Shown: positions 53,059-63,114 of the stretch, in pieces
How the letters are laid out: the number at the start of each line of letters is the position of its first letter
How positions within the stretch are numbered: position 1 is the first letter of the stretch
Assembly: GCA_910574195.1 (NCBI GenBank)
Contig: CAJTBF010000015.1
Location: 38,035 to 102,034, forward strand
From: Lachnospiraceae bacterium
GTDB taxonomy: Bacteria; Bacillota; Clostridia; Lachnospirales; Lachnospiraceae
Direction of reading: 5' to 3'
Length of the DNA stretch: 64,000 nt
Notes under the pieces: model-generated
The model's database searches: none
What the model saw: only the letters and a program-made list of their open reading frames with translations
Told to the model about the DNA's origin: nothing
Program-made: the position numbers and the translations under genes

Positions 53059-53937
53059 CTATTCTCTCTTAAAGCCCTCTCCTACCACTTCATTGGATTC
53101 CATGATCACAATAAAAGCCTGCGGATCCACTTTTTTTACCAGTTTACGGATGGCATACATTTGTTTATTATTGCAGGCGCACATCACCACATCTTTTTCC
53201 TTTCCGGTATAACTTCCTTTCCCCTTTAAAATTGTGGCGCCCCTGTCGGTATGCTCGTCAATCGTCTCCGCCACCCGGCTTCCCTGATCTGTTACAATCA
53301 ATGTCATTTTACCCACATCCAGTCCGTACATGATCTTATCAATTACCTGCGTCATCAGATACGTAATAATCAGACCATAGATCGTAGCCTCGCTGTCTTT
53401 AAAAATTGCTCCGCCCAACACTACAATAATACAGTCCAATACAAATACAATCTTTCCCAGAGAAATATGTGGATTTTTCACCCGGATCGTCATGGAGATA
53501 AAATCGAATCCCCCCGTGGAAGAATTATTCATAAAAATCAATGCATACCCTAATCCAGAAAGAACCCCTGTTCCAATTGCCGCCAGCATACGGTCTCCGG
53601 AATATACCGGAAAAAACGGAACCACATAATCCGTAATCAGAGATGTAATCACCAGAGAACGCACAGAACGCAGAAAAAAGGTCCTTCCCAGTGTTTTATA
53701 GCATCCCAGTGCGATCGGGATATTCATCAGAATCGTGCCCCATCCAAGGGGAAATCCAAACAGTCTGTATAAGATCAACACCAAACCGGAAACACCGGCC
53801 AAAGGAAAACCGGCGTTTGCCGCAAAATTGTAAATACCTGCTCCGACAAGAAGCCCTCCCGATATGTCGATCAGAAGATCATACCCCAGTTTCCGCCAGT
53901 TCCAGCTTTTTATTTTTTTTGTCATCTTTATATCCAT
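53059..53937 (-). CDS. YitT family membrane protein
   Basis: A 292-residue protein with five or six membrane helices (DUF161-type repeats) followed by a C-terminal DUF2179 domain. Typical segments are YNFAANAGFPLAGVSGLVLI, GTGVLSGLGYALIFMNNSST and GGFDFIS, then IVTDQGSRVAETIDE and RGATILKGKGSYTG. The DUF2179 part resembles small-molecule-binding ACT-like domains. Transport substrate is unknown. ATG 53937 has CGGAG upstream; an in-frame ATG at 53970 lacks a signal. The 600 bases upstream to 54539 hold no recognised gene, only a terminator at 54427. Confidence 0.9.
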   Translation of the reverse strand: MDIKMTKKIKSWNWRKLGYDLLIDISGGLLVGAGIYNFAANAGFPLAGVSGLVLILYRLFGFPLGWGTILMNIPIALGCYKTLGRTFFLRSVRSLVITSLITDYVVPFFPVYSGDRMLAAIGTGVLSGLGYALIFMNNSSTGGFDFISMTIRVKNPHISLGKIVFVLDCIIVVLGGAIFKDSEATIYGLIITYLMTQVIDKIMYGLDVGKMTLIVTDQGSRVAETIDEHTDRGATILKGKGSYTGKEKDVVMCACNNKQMYAIRKLVKKVDPQAFIVIMESNEVVGEGFKRE

Positions 53938-54426
53938 TCCTTTCGCTCCGCTCAAGGCACAAAACGCCATGAAAAAACAAGTTGTTTCTCAGCGGTTTTT
54001 TTTTATAATTCTTACCATAGGGATAACCGGTACACTACAAATCACGGCGAGGTGAGTGGGCTGTCCAGTCTTCTGGATGACCGTATACTCTGCTTTTGTT
54101 TTATTACACTCTCTATCTGCCGTATACCTGTCAGAACCATTCTTCTGTCCTTTCCCTTTTTACCGCCGCAAAAAAAGAACATCTACAAATTATATATACT
54201 ATAATCCGCAAATGATCTTCTTTTATCCCCAGTCTATCTGAGAAGTTTTATTTTGTCAACACCTTAATTAAACTTTCGCGGTATAAAAACTGATGTTTCA
54301 TTATGGAAAAAACTTTTCTAAAACATAATGTCCCCGGTATCATTCCGCTTCCAGAAATTTTCGGGTATCCTGTTCCAGGACTGCTCATTTCCAACATTTC
54401 CGGTAAAGAAAAGCTGTAATATAAAC

Positions 54427-54459
54427 AAGGGCAGAACCAAAAAATCCAGTTCTGCCCTT
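54427..54459 (-). terminator. Terminator of the surface-polysaccharide gene group
   Basis: AAGGGCAGAAC pairs perfectly with GTTCTGCCCTT across an 11-base loop; on the minus strand TTGTTTATATT follows. It lies 81 bases after the last minus-strand fragment of the cluster. The 53938-54539 spacer otherwise shows nothing recognisable. Confidence 0.75.
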
Positions 54460-54539
54460 TCGTAACTATTTACAAATTTTATTTCAAAAACTTTTCTGTT
54501 CTTTGTTTCACTTTTGAAAAAATTAAGAACCGCCCAAAA

Positions 54540-55215
54540 TCACATTCCATAACGGATCTCCGAAATTCTTCTATAATAGCCCTGATAATTTTCTTTTGTC
54601 AGCAAATTCTTTCCGGTTTTCATTTCTTCAAATATCCGATACTGAATTTCCATATTATAATGTCCCAGATCTTTATAACAATCAAGATCTGTTATCATCT
54701 TATAATCTGATGGAAAATATAGCTTTACGTTCTCACATTCCAATAATTCTTTCATAGAATATTCCAGATTCTCTACATCTTTTAAAAAGATCCCCACTGC
54801 ATAACGATTATACCAATGTCTCTCTCCTCACAATATTCCTGTATCTTCAGAACCATATCCGCAAACACTTCATGGTACTCGCTATAACACGGATACACAT
54901 TCAATCCTGCACCAAATACATATTCTTCCTTCCCATAGACGTAAGAAGGATGTACTATTTTCCCAAAAATCCGGTCATTTAAAACACCGTATAGGACAGA
55001 ATCATCTTATCCCGAAACCCAATCCGGTCCTCCACATATTTTTCTATATTCCCCGTTAGATCACCGGAAGCCATCGCTTCTTCCGAAAATGGGTTCCCAG
55101 ACAATTTTCGGTTGTCAATCTCCGACACCGCGTCTTCCCGAAAATCAAATGCCAAAACCGGCAATAAGATCAAGATAAAGAAACTTATAATTGTCAAAAC
55201 TCTCAACGCTTTCAT
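54540..55215 (-). pseudogene. Decayed AlgX/AlgJ-like (DHHW/SGNH) surface O-acetylation protein
   Basis: The N-terminal part (54979-55215) has a signal anchor, then DFREDAVSEIDNRKLSGNPF and IEKYVEDRIGFRDKMI, typical of AlgX/DHHW proteins. The frame breaks at GTGTTTTAAATG near 54988 and continues one frame over as NDRIFGKIVHPSYVYGKEEY. A C-terminal part (54540-54797) follows in yet another frame. The middle, where the SGNH active site would lie, appears shortened. Relatives are 350-400 residues. It lies next to a broken MBOAT gene, its usual partner, so the O-acetylation function seems lost. Confidence 0.7.
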
Positions 55216-55232
55216 GTCTATCCTGTATCTCC

Positions 55233-56196
55233 TTAATATTGGAAATAAATAAACGGACTGTAAGTAGAATTAATCATAAACAGGACTGCAATTACCATTG
55301 CGCCGTTGATTCCGCCCCAGAGAAGATAATTCCATCCGGCGCCATGCCATATCCCTGTTACGGCAAATACCACGGCTACATTGCAGATTGCCCTGCGTTC
55401 CCCCCTCCGGCTTCCCCCAAGGGAAAAATAAATATATTCACGGAACCATCGGCCCAAAGAAATATGCCAGTGTCCAAACTGATCCGCTAAAATCAGCTTT
55501 TTAGCAAATCCGATCATCACCCGGTTTAGACCGAATACAACGCCTTCGCTCGTAACCACCCGTTTCTCAAGCATCGGTGCAAAATCTTTCCACAATACAA
55601 TCGGACCTGAAATCACTTTTGGGAAAAATGAGAGGTAAAGCATACAATCGATAAAACTCCCCCCTGGTATCTCCACGGTAAATATCTACCAAATAGGATA
55701 TGGCAGAAAATGTAATAAAAGAGATACCAACAGGCGCCAGAATGAATTCTTTCACCATTGTATCTCTCAATAAGTAATTCCAAATTGTCGTCAGTAACGA
55801 CGTGTATTTAAAATGAATCAGGCAAAGTACGATGAGTGAGATTGCAAAAAACAAAATAAATACAGATACTTTGATCTTTTTAGAAACACGATCTTCCTCC
55901 CCTTTTTTCTGTTCATATACAGTCACATAAAATCTATTGTCATGACAAATGCAGTGTCCCGCTATCCAGACTCCCAGCATATAAATCAGGAGTTTTATCA
56001 CATCGTCAAAGCAGGCCCACATGTAAAACAACAGGCTCATTGCGATTAAACTCAAATCCTTGATACGGAAATTTTTCAAAAAAGGACCTAATATCTTTCT
56101 TCGTTCCATCCAATCAATACAAAAAATACAAGTACCACAATTGGTAAGAAAATAAATAGAAATATGGGGGTGGTAAAATTCATAACTGATCTCCAT
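55233..56196 (-). pseudogene. Decayed MBOAT O-acyltransferase (AlgI-like)
   Basis: An upstream frame (to 55567) has AlgI-like membrane helices (LILAPVGISFITFSAISYLVD in split form), then breaks at a G6 run (55659-55664, minus strand) and continues in another frame as GSFIDCMLYLSFFPKVISGP. Within this second part LILADQFG joins directly to HWHISLGRWFREYIYFSLGG, so about 70 residues of the family core are missing. Another loss precedes the terminal FIYFQY. The catalytic His segment GIWHGAGWNYLLWG remains. Several separate lesions argue for real decay and not only a read error. Confidence 0.75.
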
Positions 56197-56289
56197 TTCA
56201 TCGTTTTTATTTAGATTAAATCTACGCTCTTTTTTCCTTCCAATACTGTAGATCTCATCGGTACAATCACCTGATATTTTCGCGTAGAT

Positions 56290-56559
56290 TCAAATGCATA
56301 TGCCCCTGCGCCAATCAAACGATTCTATTTTCTCAACATGTACTTTATCTCCCTCAATTCCTACTATTTTAAATTGATTTCCAATATTTTTCATATCCTT
56401 CACAAAAAACTTCTTATCTCCCAGAAGCAAAATCGCCCCATTATATGATGCTTGAAATTGGATCTTTGCCTGTATCCTTCTTAAATCATCATTTTCCAAA
56501 TCCAATGTATAATCTTTTTCACATATTTTTCTTTTCATGATTCCCTTTGTTTCTTCCAC
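56290..56559 (-). CDS. Hypothetical protein, possibly truncated
   Basis: An 89-residue frame from a GTG with AGGA seven bases upstream (ATG 56538 is an alternative). It looks like a beta-rich domain (AILLLGDKKFFVKDMKNIG, FKIVGIEGDKVHVEKI). The reading one frame over after residue 85 continues with AYAFESTRKYQVIVPMRS, so a frameshift may have shortened it. No family is recognised. It lies between the decayed MBOAT gene and the large membrane protein. Confidence 0.5.
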   Translation of the reverse strand: MEETKGIMKRKICEKDYTLDLENDDLRRIQAKIQFQASYNGAILLLGDKKFFVKDMKNIGNQFKIVGIEGDKVHVEKIESFDWRRGICI

Positions 56560-56589
56560 GATTCGTTCCTACTTTACTCCTTTCCTTTT

Positions 56590-58638
56590 TCACATATTGA
56601 TATCTTCCTCATAAACACAATACAAAGAACCAGACACTTCATAAACAATCTTTAGCTTATAAAAATTATTTCTATCTATTCTAGCTTCGAATGAAAAGAA
56701 CGAATATTGCCCGTTCATATCTCCTATACATTCTGTATTTTCAGACTGCGTCATTTGATAACACGTTAAATCCCCATATATATCTTCTAAAAGTACATAT
56801 GCTTTTGTATCGTAAGAACTAACCTCATTCATATATGCATACCCCATGACATGCATTTCTTCATCACTTATGGCGATATCAAAACCGTGCTGTAAGTCGG
56901 CAGGCACAAGTTTGCAGGAAGACATATTAATGTTAATCGGATCTGTCCGGATACTATATATAGATGTCCCATAAATCTGTTTCACTAAAACAGCATATGC
57001 ATTTTCATAATAATGTCTTCGTATATACTCAACAATAGCATTTATATGATTGTTATCTATAAGATAAATATTGGAATTATTTATAACATCTACAAATGGA
57101 TTAGATACATTATAAATTTCTAAAATTTGATTTGTAAAGGGGGAATTTACTCTCCATCCACCAAGATTATATATGTTGTCCTGACATCCAAGCGGTGGTA
57201 CATCCCATATTCCAAATGCGTTTGAATATGATGTAACACTTCCTGAAGCACATAGATAAAGCTTTTCCTTGTCTTCATTAAGCAAAGCAAGTAATTCTTC
57301 TGCTCTCTCTTTATTGATTAATGTATCTTCGTTACGCTTATTATTTTGATACCATCCAGGTATCAATGTAAGTATAATTACAAAAGATACCATTATAAGC
57401 GCCTTATTTGATTTTTCATTTAAAGGGATATAATGAAGTGAAATCATCGCTATGACAATAGATGCCGCAAAAAAAAGACCTATATCTACGCGTCCTTGTA
57501 AATATCGTTCCATATAAAAAAAATAGAGTTGCAAGCAACTCAGCACAAAAACTTCATATCCTATCCAAATAATATTCACATAGTAAAGCATAAGCGAAAT
57601 AAACACGATGATCAGAGCTGCCGATATCCAGTTATATTTTAACAATTCTTTGGGAAACCATGAGAAAAACTCTTCTAAAAAAACACTATTTACTTTTCGA
57701 TACTCTTTCCTTTTTATTTCTGCAAGTTCAGACAATGCTTCTTTTGAAAATACATCCGGATCAGCAAAGTCCCAACTCCGAAATAAATCCAAATCCTCAT
57801 TTGAAATATTTAAACTTTGATAAACATCCTCATGATCTTCATAATCAGGGAAGCCATGATCTAACAAAATAGCGCGGTATGAATTAAATTCGATATACTC
57901 TCGATACACCGACTTTCTATTATATTCATATTTATCTAAAAGTTCAACACAAAAACAGGTCGCTATAACAAAACAAAATATAATCACATAACGTATTATT
58001 TTTCTTCGGTCTTTCATCCTATAATATTTTATAAGTTGGTATATCCCATACCCACTCATAACTATAAAGACCGCGCAAAACATGTGAAATCTATATGCAG
58101 CACCCAGAATAAGCAGAAAAACAGACATAATTATGCGTCTCTTTTTATGTATGATATCTTCGATAGACAAAAAAAGTAAGCTAATCCCGGCAATCGTCAG
58201 TACAGCTGAAACTTCTGTAAACTGCAAAGATGTATATGTATAATATCCATAGTATACTAAAACAACAATGCTAATAAAACTACCGTATAAAGAATTCTGT
58301 TTTATCAGACAATAAGAAATTACACAATAGGATAAAAACAATAACAGATACATAAATATGGGATACCATGGAATGAACGGAACCGCAGATAACAATATTT
58401 TTAATATAGCCCCTACAATAATATTAATAAAAACTAAATGTGTACTATAATAATTTGTTGACGCTCCGTATGCAATCAGTGCCATAGTAGAATCATCATT
58501 TGTTTCATACTTTAAATCAAAAAACAGGAAAACATAAAGCAAAAAAAAGACATTTAAAATCACTGCCATATAGCTTGCTCTCTGTGTTATATAAGCAACT
58601 TTACTTTTTAATATATATTTCTTCCATTTTTCAAACAT
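56590..58638 (-). CDS. Large polytopic membrane protein of surface-polysaccharide locus
   Basis: A 682-residue protein with about ten to twelve hydrophobic helices over residues 10-440 and a soluble C-terminal part of about 230 residues. The loop YETNDDSTMALIAYGAST after the first helix has acidic residues like those of GT-C-type glycosyltransferases or oligosaccharide transferases, but no clear family motif is found. ATG 58638 has GGGAG upstream; the longer TTG frame to 58677 overlaps the next gene. Codon usage is strongly A+T-rich. It may be a polymer glycosyltransferase or an acceptor-modifying enzyme; this is a guess from context. Confidence 0.75.
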   Translation of the reverse strand: MFEKWKKYILKSKVAYITQRASYMAVILNVFFLLYVFLFFDLKYETNDDSTMALIAYGASTNYYSTHLVFINIIVGAILKILLSAVPFIPWYPIFMYLLLFLSYCVISYCLIKQNSLYGSFISIVVLVYYGYYTYTSLQFTEVSAVLTIAGISLLFLSIEDIIHKKRRIIMSVFLLILGAAYRFHMFCAVFIVMSGYGIYQLIKYYRMKDRRKIIRYVIIFCFVIATCFCVELLDKYEYNRKSVYREYIEFNSYRAILLDHGFPDYEDHEDVYQSLNISNEDLDLFRSWDFADPDVFSKEALSELAEIKRKEYRKVNSVFLEEFFSWFPKELLKYNWISAALIIVFISLMLYYVNIIWIGYEVFVLSCLQLYFFYMERYLQGRVDIGLFFAASIVIAMISLHYIPLNEKSNKALIMVSFVIILTLIPGWYQNNKRNEDTLINKERAEELLALLNEDKEKLYLCASGSVTSYSNAFGIWDVPPLGCQDNIYNLGGWRVNSPFTNQILEIYNVSNPFVDVINNSNIYLIDNNHINAIVEYIRRHYYENAYAVLVKQIYGTSIYSIRTDPININMSSCKLVPADLQHGFDIAISDEEMHVMGYAYMNEVSSYDTKAYVLLEDIYGDLTCYQMTQSENTECIGDMNGQYSFFSFEARIDRNNFYKLKIVYEVSGSLYCVYEEDINM

Positions 58639-58666
58639 TTTTACTCCCACATATCTTAAATTCTTC

Positions 58667-59002
58667 TTATGTAACAAATATATAAATGCCAGCCAAAATC
58701 AAACTATTTCCAATCATCTTCTTTACCGTGATCTTTTCATGCAAAACCAGTGCACTTAAAAACATTGCAAAAATATATGTAGATGCCGATAACGCATGCG
58801 CTATTTTTAATTGAACAAACTGCATTATATAAATATTGGCAATTAATACAAAAGCCAATATTATATATGAAAGAATAACATAAAAATTCATATATTCTTT
58901 TATTTTATTTCGATGCTTTTTTTGATTGCTGAGATTTAACAAGATCTGAGACATAGCAGAACAAAAGGCAGTAAAAAAAATCAATATACAATATTTATTC
59001 AT
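58667..59002 (-). CDS. Small EamA/SMR-like membrane protein A
   Basis: A 111-residue protein with four membrane helices, ending in KITVKKMIGNSLILAGIYIF, the pattern of a half-EamA/SMR domain (ArnE/ArnF-like). It overlaps the next small membrane gene by eight bases and the two probably form a heterodimer. In polysaccharide loci such pairs move lipid-linked sugars across the membrane; that role is inferred. Confidence 0.75.
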   Translation of the reverse strand: MNKYCILIFFTAFCSAMSQILLNLSNQKKHRNKIKEYMNFYVILSYIILAFVLIANIYIMQFVQLKIAHALSASTYIFAMFLSALVLHEKITVKKMIGNSLILAGIYIFVT

Positions 59003-59342
59003 TATATGTCACCATAATCACTCCTAAAATAATAATCACTGCACCTATTATATTATGGAAAGTAATACTCTCTCCAAAAAAAATATTTGACAAAAATACA
59101 ACCCAAATAGTTGTAACGCTTTTATTAGAATATGCAACCGATGTTTTAAACTGTTTGATAATTTGTTGCCAAAATAATGCATAGAGACCTAAAATTCCGA
59201 AAACTCCACCAACACATAAAATATATTTATCTGATAAAAATGAAAATCTTGCTGCAAACTTTGATAAAACAGTTACAAATGTATATAGCAATATACAGAA
59301 ATGTAACACCACGTATTTTTTTATATTTGATAATTTCTTCAT
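58995..59342 (-). CDS. Small EamA/SMR-like membrane protein B
   Basis: A 115-residue four-helix membrane protein of the same class as its neighbour (FFGESITFHNIIGAVIIILG near the C-terminus is the family signature). ATG 59342 is chosen for its AAGGA signal; 59357 is possible. The two adjacent half-size proteins suggest a flippase-like dimer. Confidence 0.75.
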   Translation of the reverse strand: MKKLSNIKKYVVLHFCILLYTFVTVLSKFAARFSFLSDKYILCVGGVFGILGLYALFWQQIIKQFKTSVAYSNKSVTTIWVVFLSNIFFGESITFHNIIGAVIIILGVIMVTYNE

Positions 59343-59419
59343 ATATTTGTCCTTCATATTTTAACGCATGATCTGATTTTTCATATGAATTGTTGACCCT
59401 GTCCTAGATCAATAAAAAT

Positions 59420-60121
59420 CTAAGTATGATTTGCTTTTTTCAATTCCGCCAGCCGTTCCTTTGTAATCTTTTCAGCAAAATACTCATAATTATCATATAT
59501 TTTTTTATCCTCCCAATTCCACCATTCTATTTCTAACAATTGATTTATAATCTCTTCTGAAAATCTATATTTTATTATTTTAGCCGGTATTCCGGCCACA
59601 ATAGCATACGGTGGTACATTTTTTGTCACAACGGCACCGGAAGCTACAATCGCACCATCTCCAATTTCCACATTTCTAAGAACAGTTGCTCCAGCGCCAA
59701 TCCATACATCATTTCCTATTTTGCATTGCTTTTCAAACCTATCATAAGCTGCTTCTGCACTTTCAGGACGTAAACCATCTACATCATTATATAAAAAAGA
59801 ATGCGTACTCATTCTTTCATAGCTATGGTTTGCCGGACCAATTGTAACCCCCCAGGAAATTGAACAAAAATTCCCCACATTTGCATGCATCACAACTGTA
59901 TTTTGTCCTGTGTAAGAATGTCTTCCCATATTGGTATAATATAAATGATTAAATCGATCAATTCGCACATAATCTTTTAAAGTGGAAAAATCAATTTTGG
60001 CATGATCTCCAACAGAACTATTTTTTTCTATTTTACTTCCTTTAATTCTGATATCTTTATATATTTTTACCGTATCATCTAATATTGAATCTATAATTTT
60101 TACACTTTCTTTATTTTGCAC
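59420..60121 (-). CDS. CatB/VatD-like hexapeptide-repeat acyltransferase
   Basis: A 233-residue left-handed beta-helix protein of the xenobiotic acetyltransferase type. Hexapeptide repeats run through [20 protein letters not shown]; the catalytic His region is [15 protein letters not shown], and [20 protein letters not shown] with [18 protein letters not shown] forms the C-terminal coil. It likely acetylates a sugar of the surface polymer. GTG 60121 with GGAG nine bases upstream is preferred over TTG 60139, which lacks a signal. It overlaps the epimerase end by 11 bases. Confidence 0.88.
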   Translation of the reverse strand: MQNKESVKIIDSILDDTVKIYKDIRIKGSKIEKNSSVGDHAKIDFSTLKDYVRIDRFNHLYYTNMGRHSYTGQNTVVMHANVGNFCSISWGVTIGPANHSYERMSTHSFLYNDVDGLRPESAEAAYDRFEKQCKIGNDVWIGAGATVLRNVEIGDGAIVASGAVVTKNVPPYAIVAGIPAKIIKYRFSEEIINQLLEIEWWNWEDKKIYDNYEYFAEKITKERLAELKKANHT

Positions 60122-61010
60122 TCTTTTTTTCTCCGTCAATTATATTTTTCAGATCTATCATTGCGGATTCCACTGTATATTGTGTTCTCCATTTAAGTTC
60201 TTCTTTTGCTTTTGATACATCCATTTCCCGGTGCTGCAAATCTTCTATCCTATTTTCTTCAAACTGAATATTTCCATCATTTCCAAACACTCTGTTAATC
60301 ACAATTGCTAATTCATAAGCAGAGATACTTCCTTCTATTCCAATATTGAATATTGCTCCTTTATTATAACCAAACGCTGCAAAAATTGCCGAAACGACAT
60401 CTTTAATATAAACATATTGTCTTCTTCCTGCTCCTGCTCCCCATATACTCAAAGTTTCTTTTTTTCGTGCTTTCTCTATAAAAGTATTTAAAAGATATCC
60501 TTTTCTTTCTCCCATTCCAATCACCTGAGCAAGACGTAAGGATTTGATAGTAAACCCATACTGTACATTATATAATTTGATCAACTCATCAATTGCTATT
60601 TTCGATGCACCATATAAATTTAAAGCTATGTTGGAATCTTTTTCCTTCCATGGATAGTTTTTTTCAGAATATACACTGATAGATGATAACAATACTACAT
60701 TCTTAATATTATATTTTTTACATATGTTCAATATATTTAAAACTATCTGAATATTGTATACATAATCTTCTGTTCCAAAATCACTTGTAAAACGTCTAGA
60801 TGCCAATATCAAAATTCCATCACATTTTTTTAATAACTCTTGTTCTTCAACGACATCTTTCTCCCACTTATGAAATTGGAAATTTTTATCTTTAAATATC
60901 TGTTGCGGTTCTATCAGATCCCATCCATACACAATATGTCCGAACTTTAACGCCTCTTTTATAAAGGCGGTTCCTATAAATCCTGATGATCCTATAACTC
61001 CTATTCGCAT
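60111..61010 (-). CDS. NAD-dependent epimerase/dehydratase
   Basis: A 299-residue extended SDR enzyme. The Rossmann loop is [12 protein letters not shown] and the active-site pair is YGASK (about residue 132), with a Ser at LLSSIS. Such enzymes interconvert nucleotide sugars. AAGGAG precedes the ATG, which starts one base after the ATP-grasp stop. It is part of the A+T-rich sugar cluster; the precise substrate cannot be told. Confidence 0.9.
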   Translation of the reverse strand: MRIGVIGSSGFIGTAFIKEALKFGHIVYGWDLIEPQQIFKDKNFQFHKWEKDVVEEQELLKKCDGILILASRRFTSDFGTEDYVYNIQIVLNILNICKKYNIKNVVLLSSISVYSEKNYPWKEKDSNIALNLYGASKIAIDELIKLYNVQYGFTIKSLRLAQVIGMGERKGYLLNTFIEKARKKETLSIWGAGAGRRQYVYIKDVVSAIFAAFGYNKGAIFNIGIEGSISAYELAIVINRVFGNDGNIQFEENRIEDLQHREMDVSKAKEELKWRTQYTVESAMIDLKNIIDGEKKSAK

Positions 61011-62120
61011 TTATTTATCTCCTTGTATCACATACCCGCATTTTTCCATATACCCGTTCATTTTTTTTACTTTTTCGTTATTTTTATAATAATATTTCGA
61101 AAATATAGTGTTCTCTGTGTTATATTTATTTTTATCAAATTCAGTTTCCGGTTCCGCACATATAAATTCAAGTGAAATACTCGAGAAAGCTGGTTTACTA
61201 TATTGTAAACAAACCTTTTCTTCCAATAATAATTTTACGCATGCATCTAATAAATCAATCCCTGTATACTCCTTTATTGCACGCCACATGTGACACCCAT
61301 CCAGCCTCGGAGTTACTTCAAGTAATTTCGGTTCCTTTCCATTTTTCAACTTAATTTGAAAATATACCGGACCATTTAAAATTTCCAGTTTATTAATTAC
61401 TCTTTTTACTAAATTATTAATTTTATTTTCTTCCTCCAATCCGGCATATTTACTTGGTAGTTCGTGTTTTCTAATAATCCCGCCTGGATATTCCTCCCAT
61501 ACAATCCTATCAGAAATCAAAGAAAATATGATTTCACCATTTTTCACAAAAACATTTACTGATACCTCGTCTCCTTCAACATATTCTTCAATAATCACTT
61601 TCTTCTCTCGCGAATATGACATAGTTCCTTCAAAAAGTTCTGTCAGTTCTTTCATGTTATATACGGTAACAACCCCCCGTTGTCCCTGAGAGTCTACCGG
61701 TTTCATAACCACTGGAAATTCCAGTCTTATTTTATCCGGAATGTCCGATAATATCATATATTTAAGATTCCCGTCAAAATTTCCCCCTAAATATTCTCTT
61801 AATGCTCCCTTATTATTACAAATAAATGTAATATTAAAAGAAACCGGGCATATCATGCCTCTATTTTCCGCAACTTTAGCAACTGTCGGCATTGCTAGAT
61901 CAGAGCCTACCGAATAGATATAATCTATTTGATGCTTCTTAACATATTCTTCTATTTTGTTTGTATCAATAATATTAATTTGAGCAAAATGATCTACATA
62001 CCTTTCCGCTTTCTCACCTTGACTATAACTACATGCATATACCTCAAGCCCCTTCTCTTTACATAATTTTATCAGATCCTCCTGTGCATTACCTGTTCCT
62101 AATATTAGAATGCTTTTCAT
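61011..62120 (-). CDS. ATP-grasp domain enzyme
   Basis: A 369-residue ATP-grasp protein (carbamoyl-phosphate-synthase-like). The N-terminal preATP-grasp fold starts MKSILILGTGNAQEDLIKL; the ATP site has FPVVMKPVDSQGQRGV near residue 130 and VIIEEYVEGDEVSVNVFV; metal ligands lie in PKLLEVTPRLDGCHMW. The family ligates carboxylates to amines, and in this setting could attach an amino acid to a sugar. ATG 62120 has AAAGGG upstream; ATG 62138 overlaps the GT2 stop by four bases and is an alternative. Confidence 0.86.
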   Translation of the reverse strand: MKSILILGTGNAQEDLIKLCKEKGLEVYACSYSQGEKAERYVDHFAQINIIDTNKIEEYVKKHQIDYIYSVGSDLAMPTVAKVAENRGMICPVSFNITFICNNKGALREYLGGNFDGNLKYMILSDIPDKIRLEFPVVMKPVDSQGQRGVVTVYNMKELTELFEGTMSYSREKKVIIEEYVEGDEVSVNVFVKNGEIIFSLISDRIVWEEYPGGIIRKHELPSKYAGLEEENKINNLVKRVINKLEILNGPVYFQIKLKNGKEPKLLEVTPRLDGCHMWRAIKEYTGIDLLDACVKLLLEEKVCLQYSKPAFSSISLEFICAEPETEFDKNKYNTENTIFSKYYYKNNEKVKKMNGYMEKCGYVIQGDK

Positions 62121-62134
62121 GCTATTGCCCTTTC

Positions 62135-63073
62135 TCATTTGTTTTTTATCTCCCGAACCACATACCTCGGTAGTCCTGTAATTTCTATGATGATCCTACC
62201 TATATATTTTCCAACAATTCCAATACTCATTAATACTAAACCACTAAAAAAAACCGTTACCAAAATTTGCGCTGTAAATCCTGGAACATGAATATCACCA
62301 AGAAAATATCTGATCAGATATGTCATTGCAATTAAGAATGCAACTCCCGAAGATACTAACCCAATACCACTCACAAAATCCAAAGGAAGAGTCGAAATAT
62401 TAATGATAGAATTAAATGTAGCCGTTATTAGTTTCCTCATACTGTATCCACTTTTTCCATACGGTCGTGGTTTATGTTCTACTACAATATTTCCTATATT
62501 TTTTGTACACATAAAAATCAGTGGACTGATTTGTGGTCTTGCTGTCTTATAAAGTGAAATCGTTTCTGCAAGTTTCTTAGTCATAATTCTGAAACTATTA
62601 CTTTTTATGCTTTTAGGACGTTTATATAATATTGTTACTATCTTATTCGTGAGTCTTGAACCTGCCCTCCTGAAAAAATTCTCTTTCACCTCTTCATATA
62701 CCCCAAAAATGCAATCATATGTACTGTTCTGCATCTCATTTATTAACTTAGGTAATTCCTCCGGGGGATGCTGTAAATCATCATCCATTGTAATGATATA
62801 ATCTCCCGACGTATGTTCCAATCCGCACATCGTTGCAATAAACTGGCCGCTATTGTACAGAAGGTCAATCCCTTTAACCTGATTATCCTGTTCACAGATT
62901 TCAGAAATCCTGTTCCATACATCCGCATTGGTGCTTCCATCATTTACAAGAATAATTTCATACTCTTTTACGCAATTTCCAAGTGCCCGATGAATTCTAT
63001 TAGTCAATTCTCCCAGCCATTTTGCGCTATTATAAACAGGAATCACTATTGAAATTTTCTTCTCACATACCAC
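62135..63073 (-). CDS. GT2-family glycosyltransferase with two C-terminal helices
   Basis: A 312-residue GtrB/DPM1-like transferase: VIPVYNSAKWLGEL, NDGSTNADVW and MDDDLQHPPEELPKL hold the nucleotide and metal sites, and two membrane helices lie near residues 230-250 and 265-290. These enzymes move a sugar to polyprenyl phosphate. The start is a GTG with AGGAG ten bases upstream. It belongs to the same operon as the aminotransferase and ATP-grasp gene. Confidence 0.9.
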   Translation of the reverse strand: MVCEKKISIVIPVYNSAKWLGELTNRIHRALGNCVKEYEIILVNDGSTNADVWNRISEICEQDNQVKGIDLLYNSGQFIATMCGLEHTSGDYIITMDDDLQHPPEELPKLINEMQNSTYDCIFGVYEEVKENFFRRAGSRLTNKIVTILYKRPKSIKSNSFRIMTKKLAETISLYKTARPQISPLIFMCTKNIGNIVVEHKPRPYGKSGYSMRKLITATFNSIINISTLPLDFVSGIGLVSSGVAFLIAMTYLIRYFLGDIHVPGFTAQILVTVFFSGLVLMSIGIVGKYIGRIIIEITGLPRYVVREIKNK

Positions 63074-63114
63074 AAACTATTCACTCCTCTTTAAATCAAT
63101 ATTTTCAAATTATA

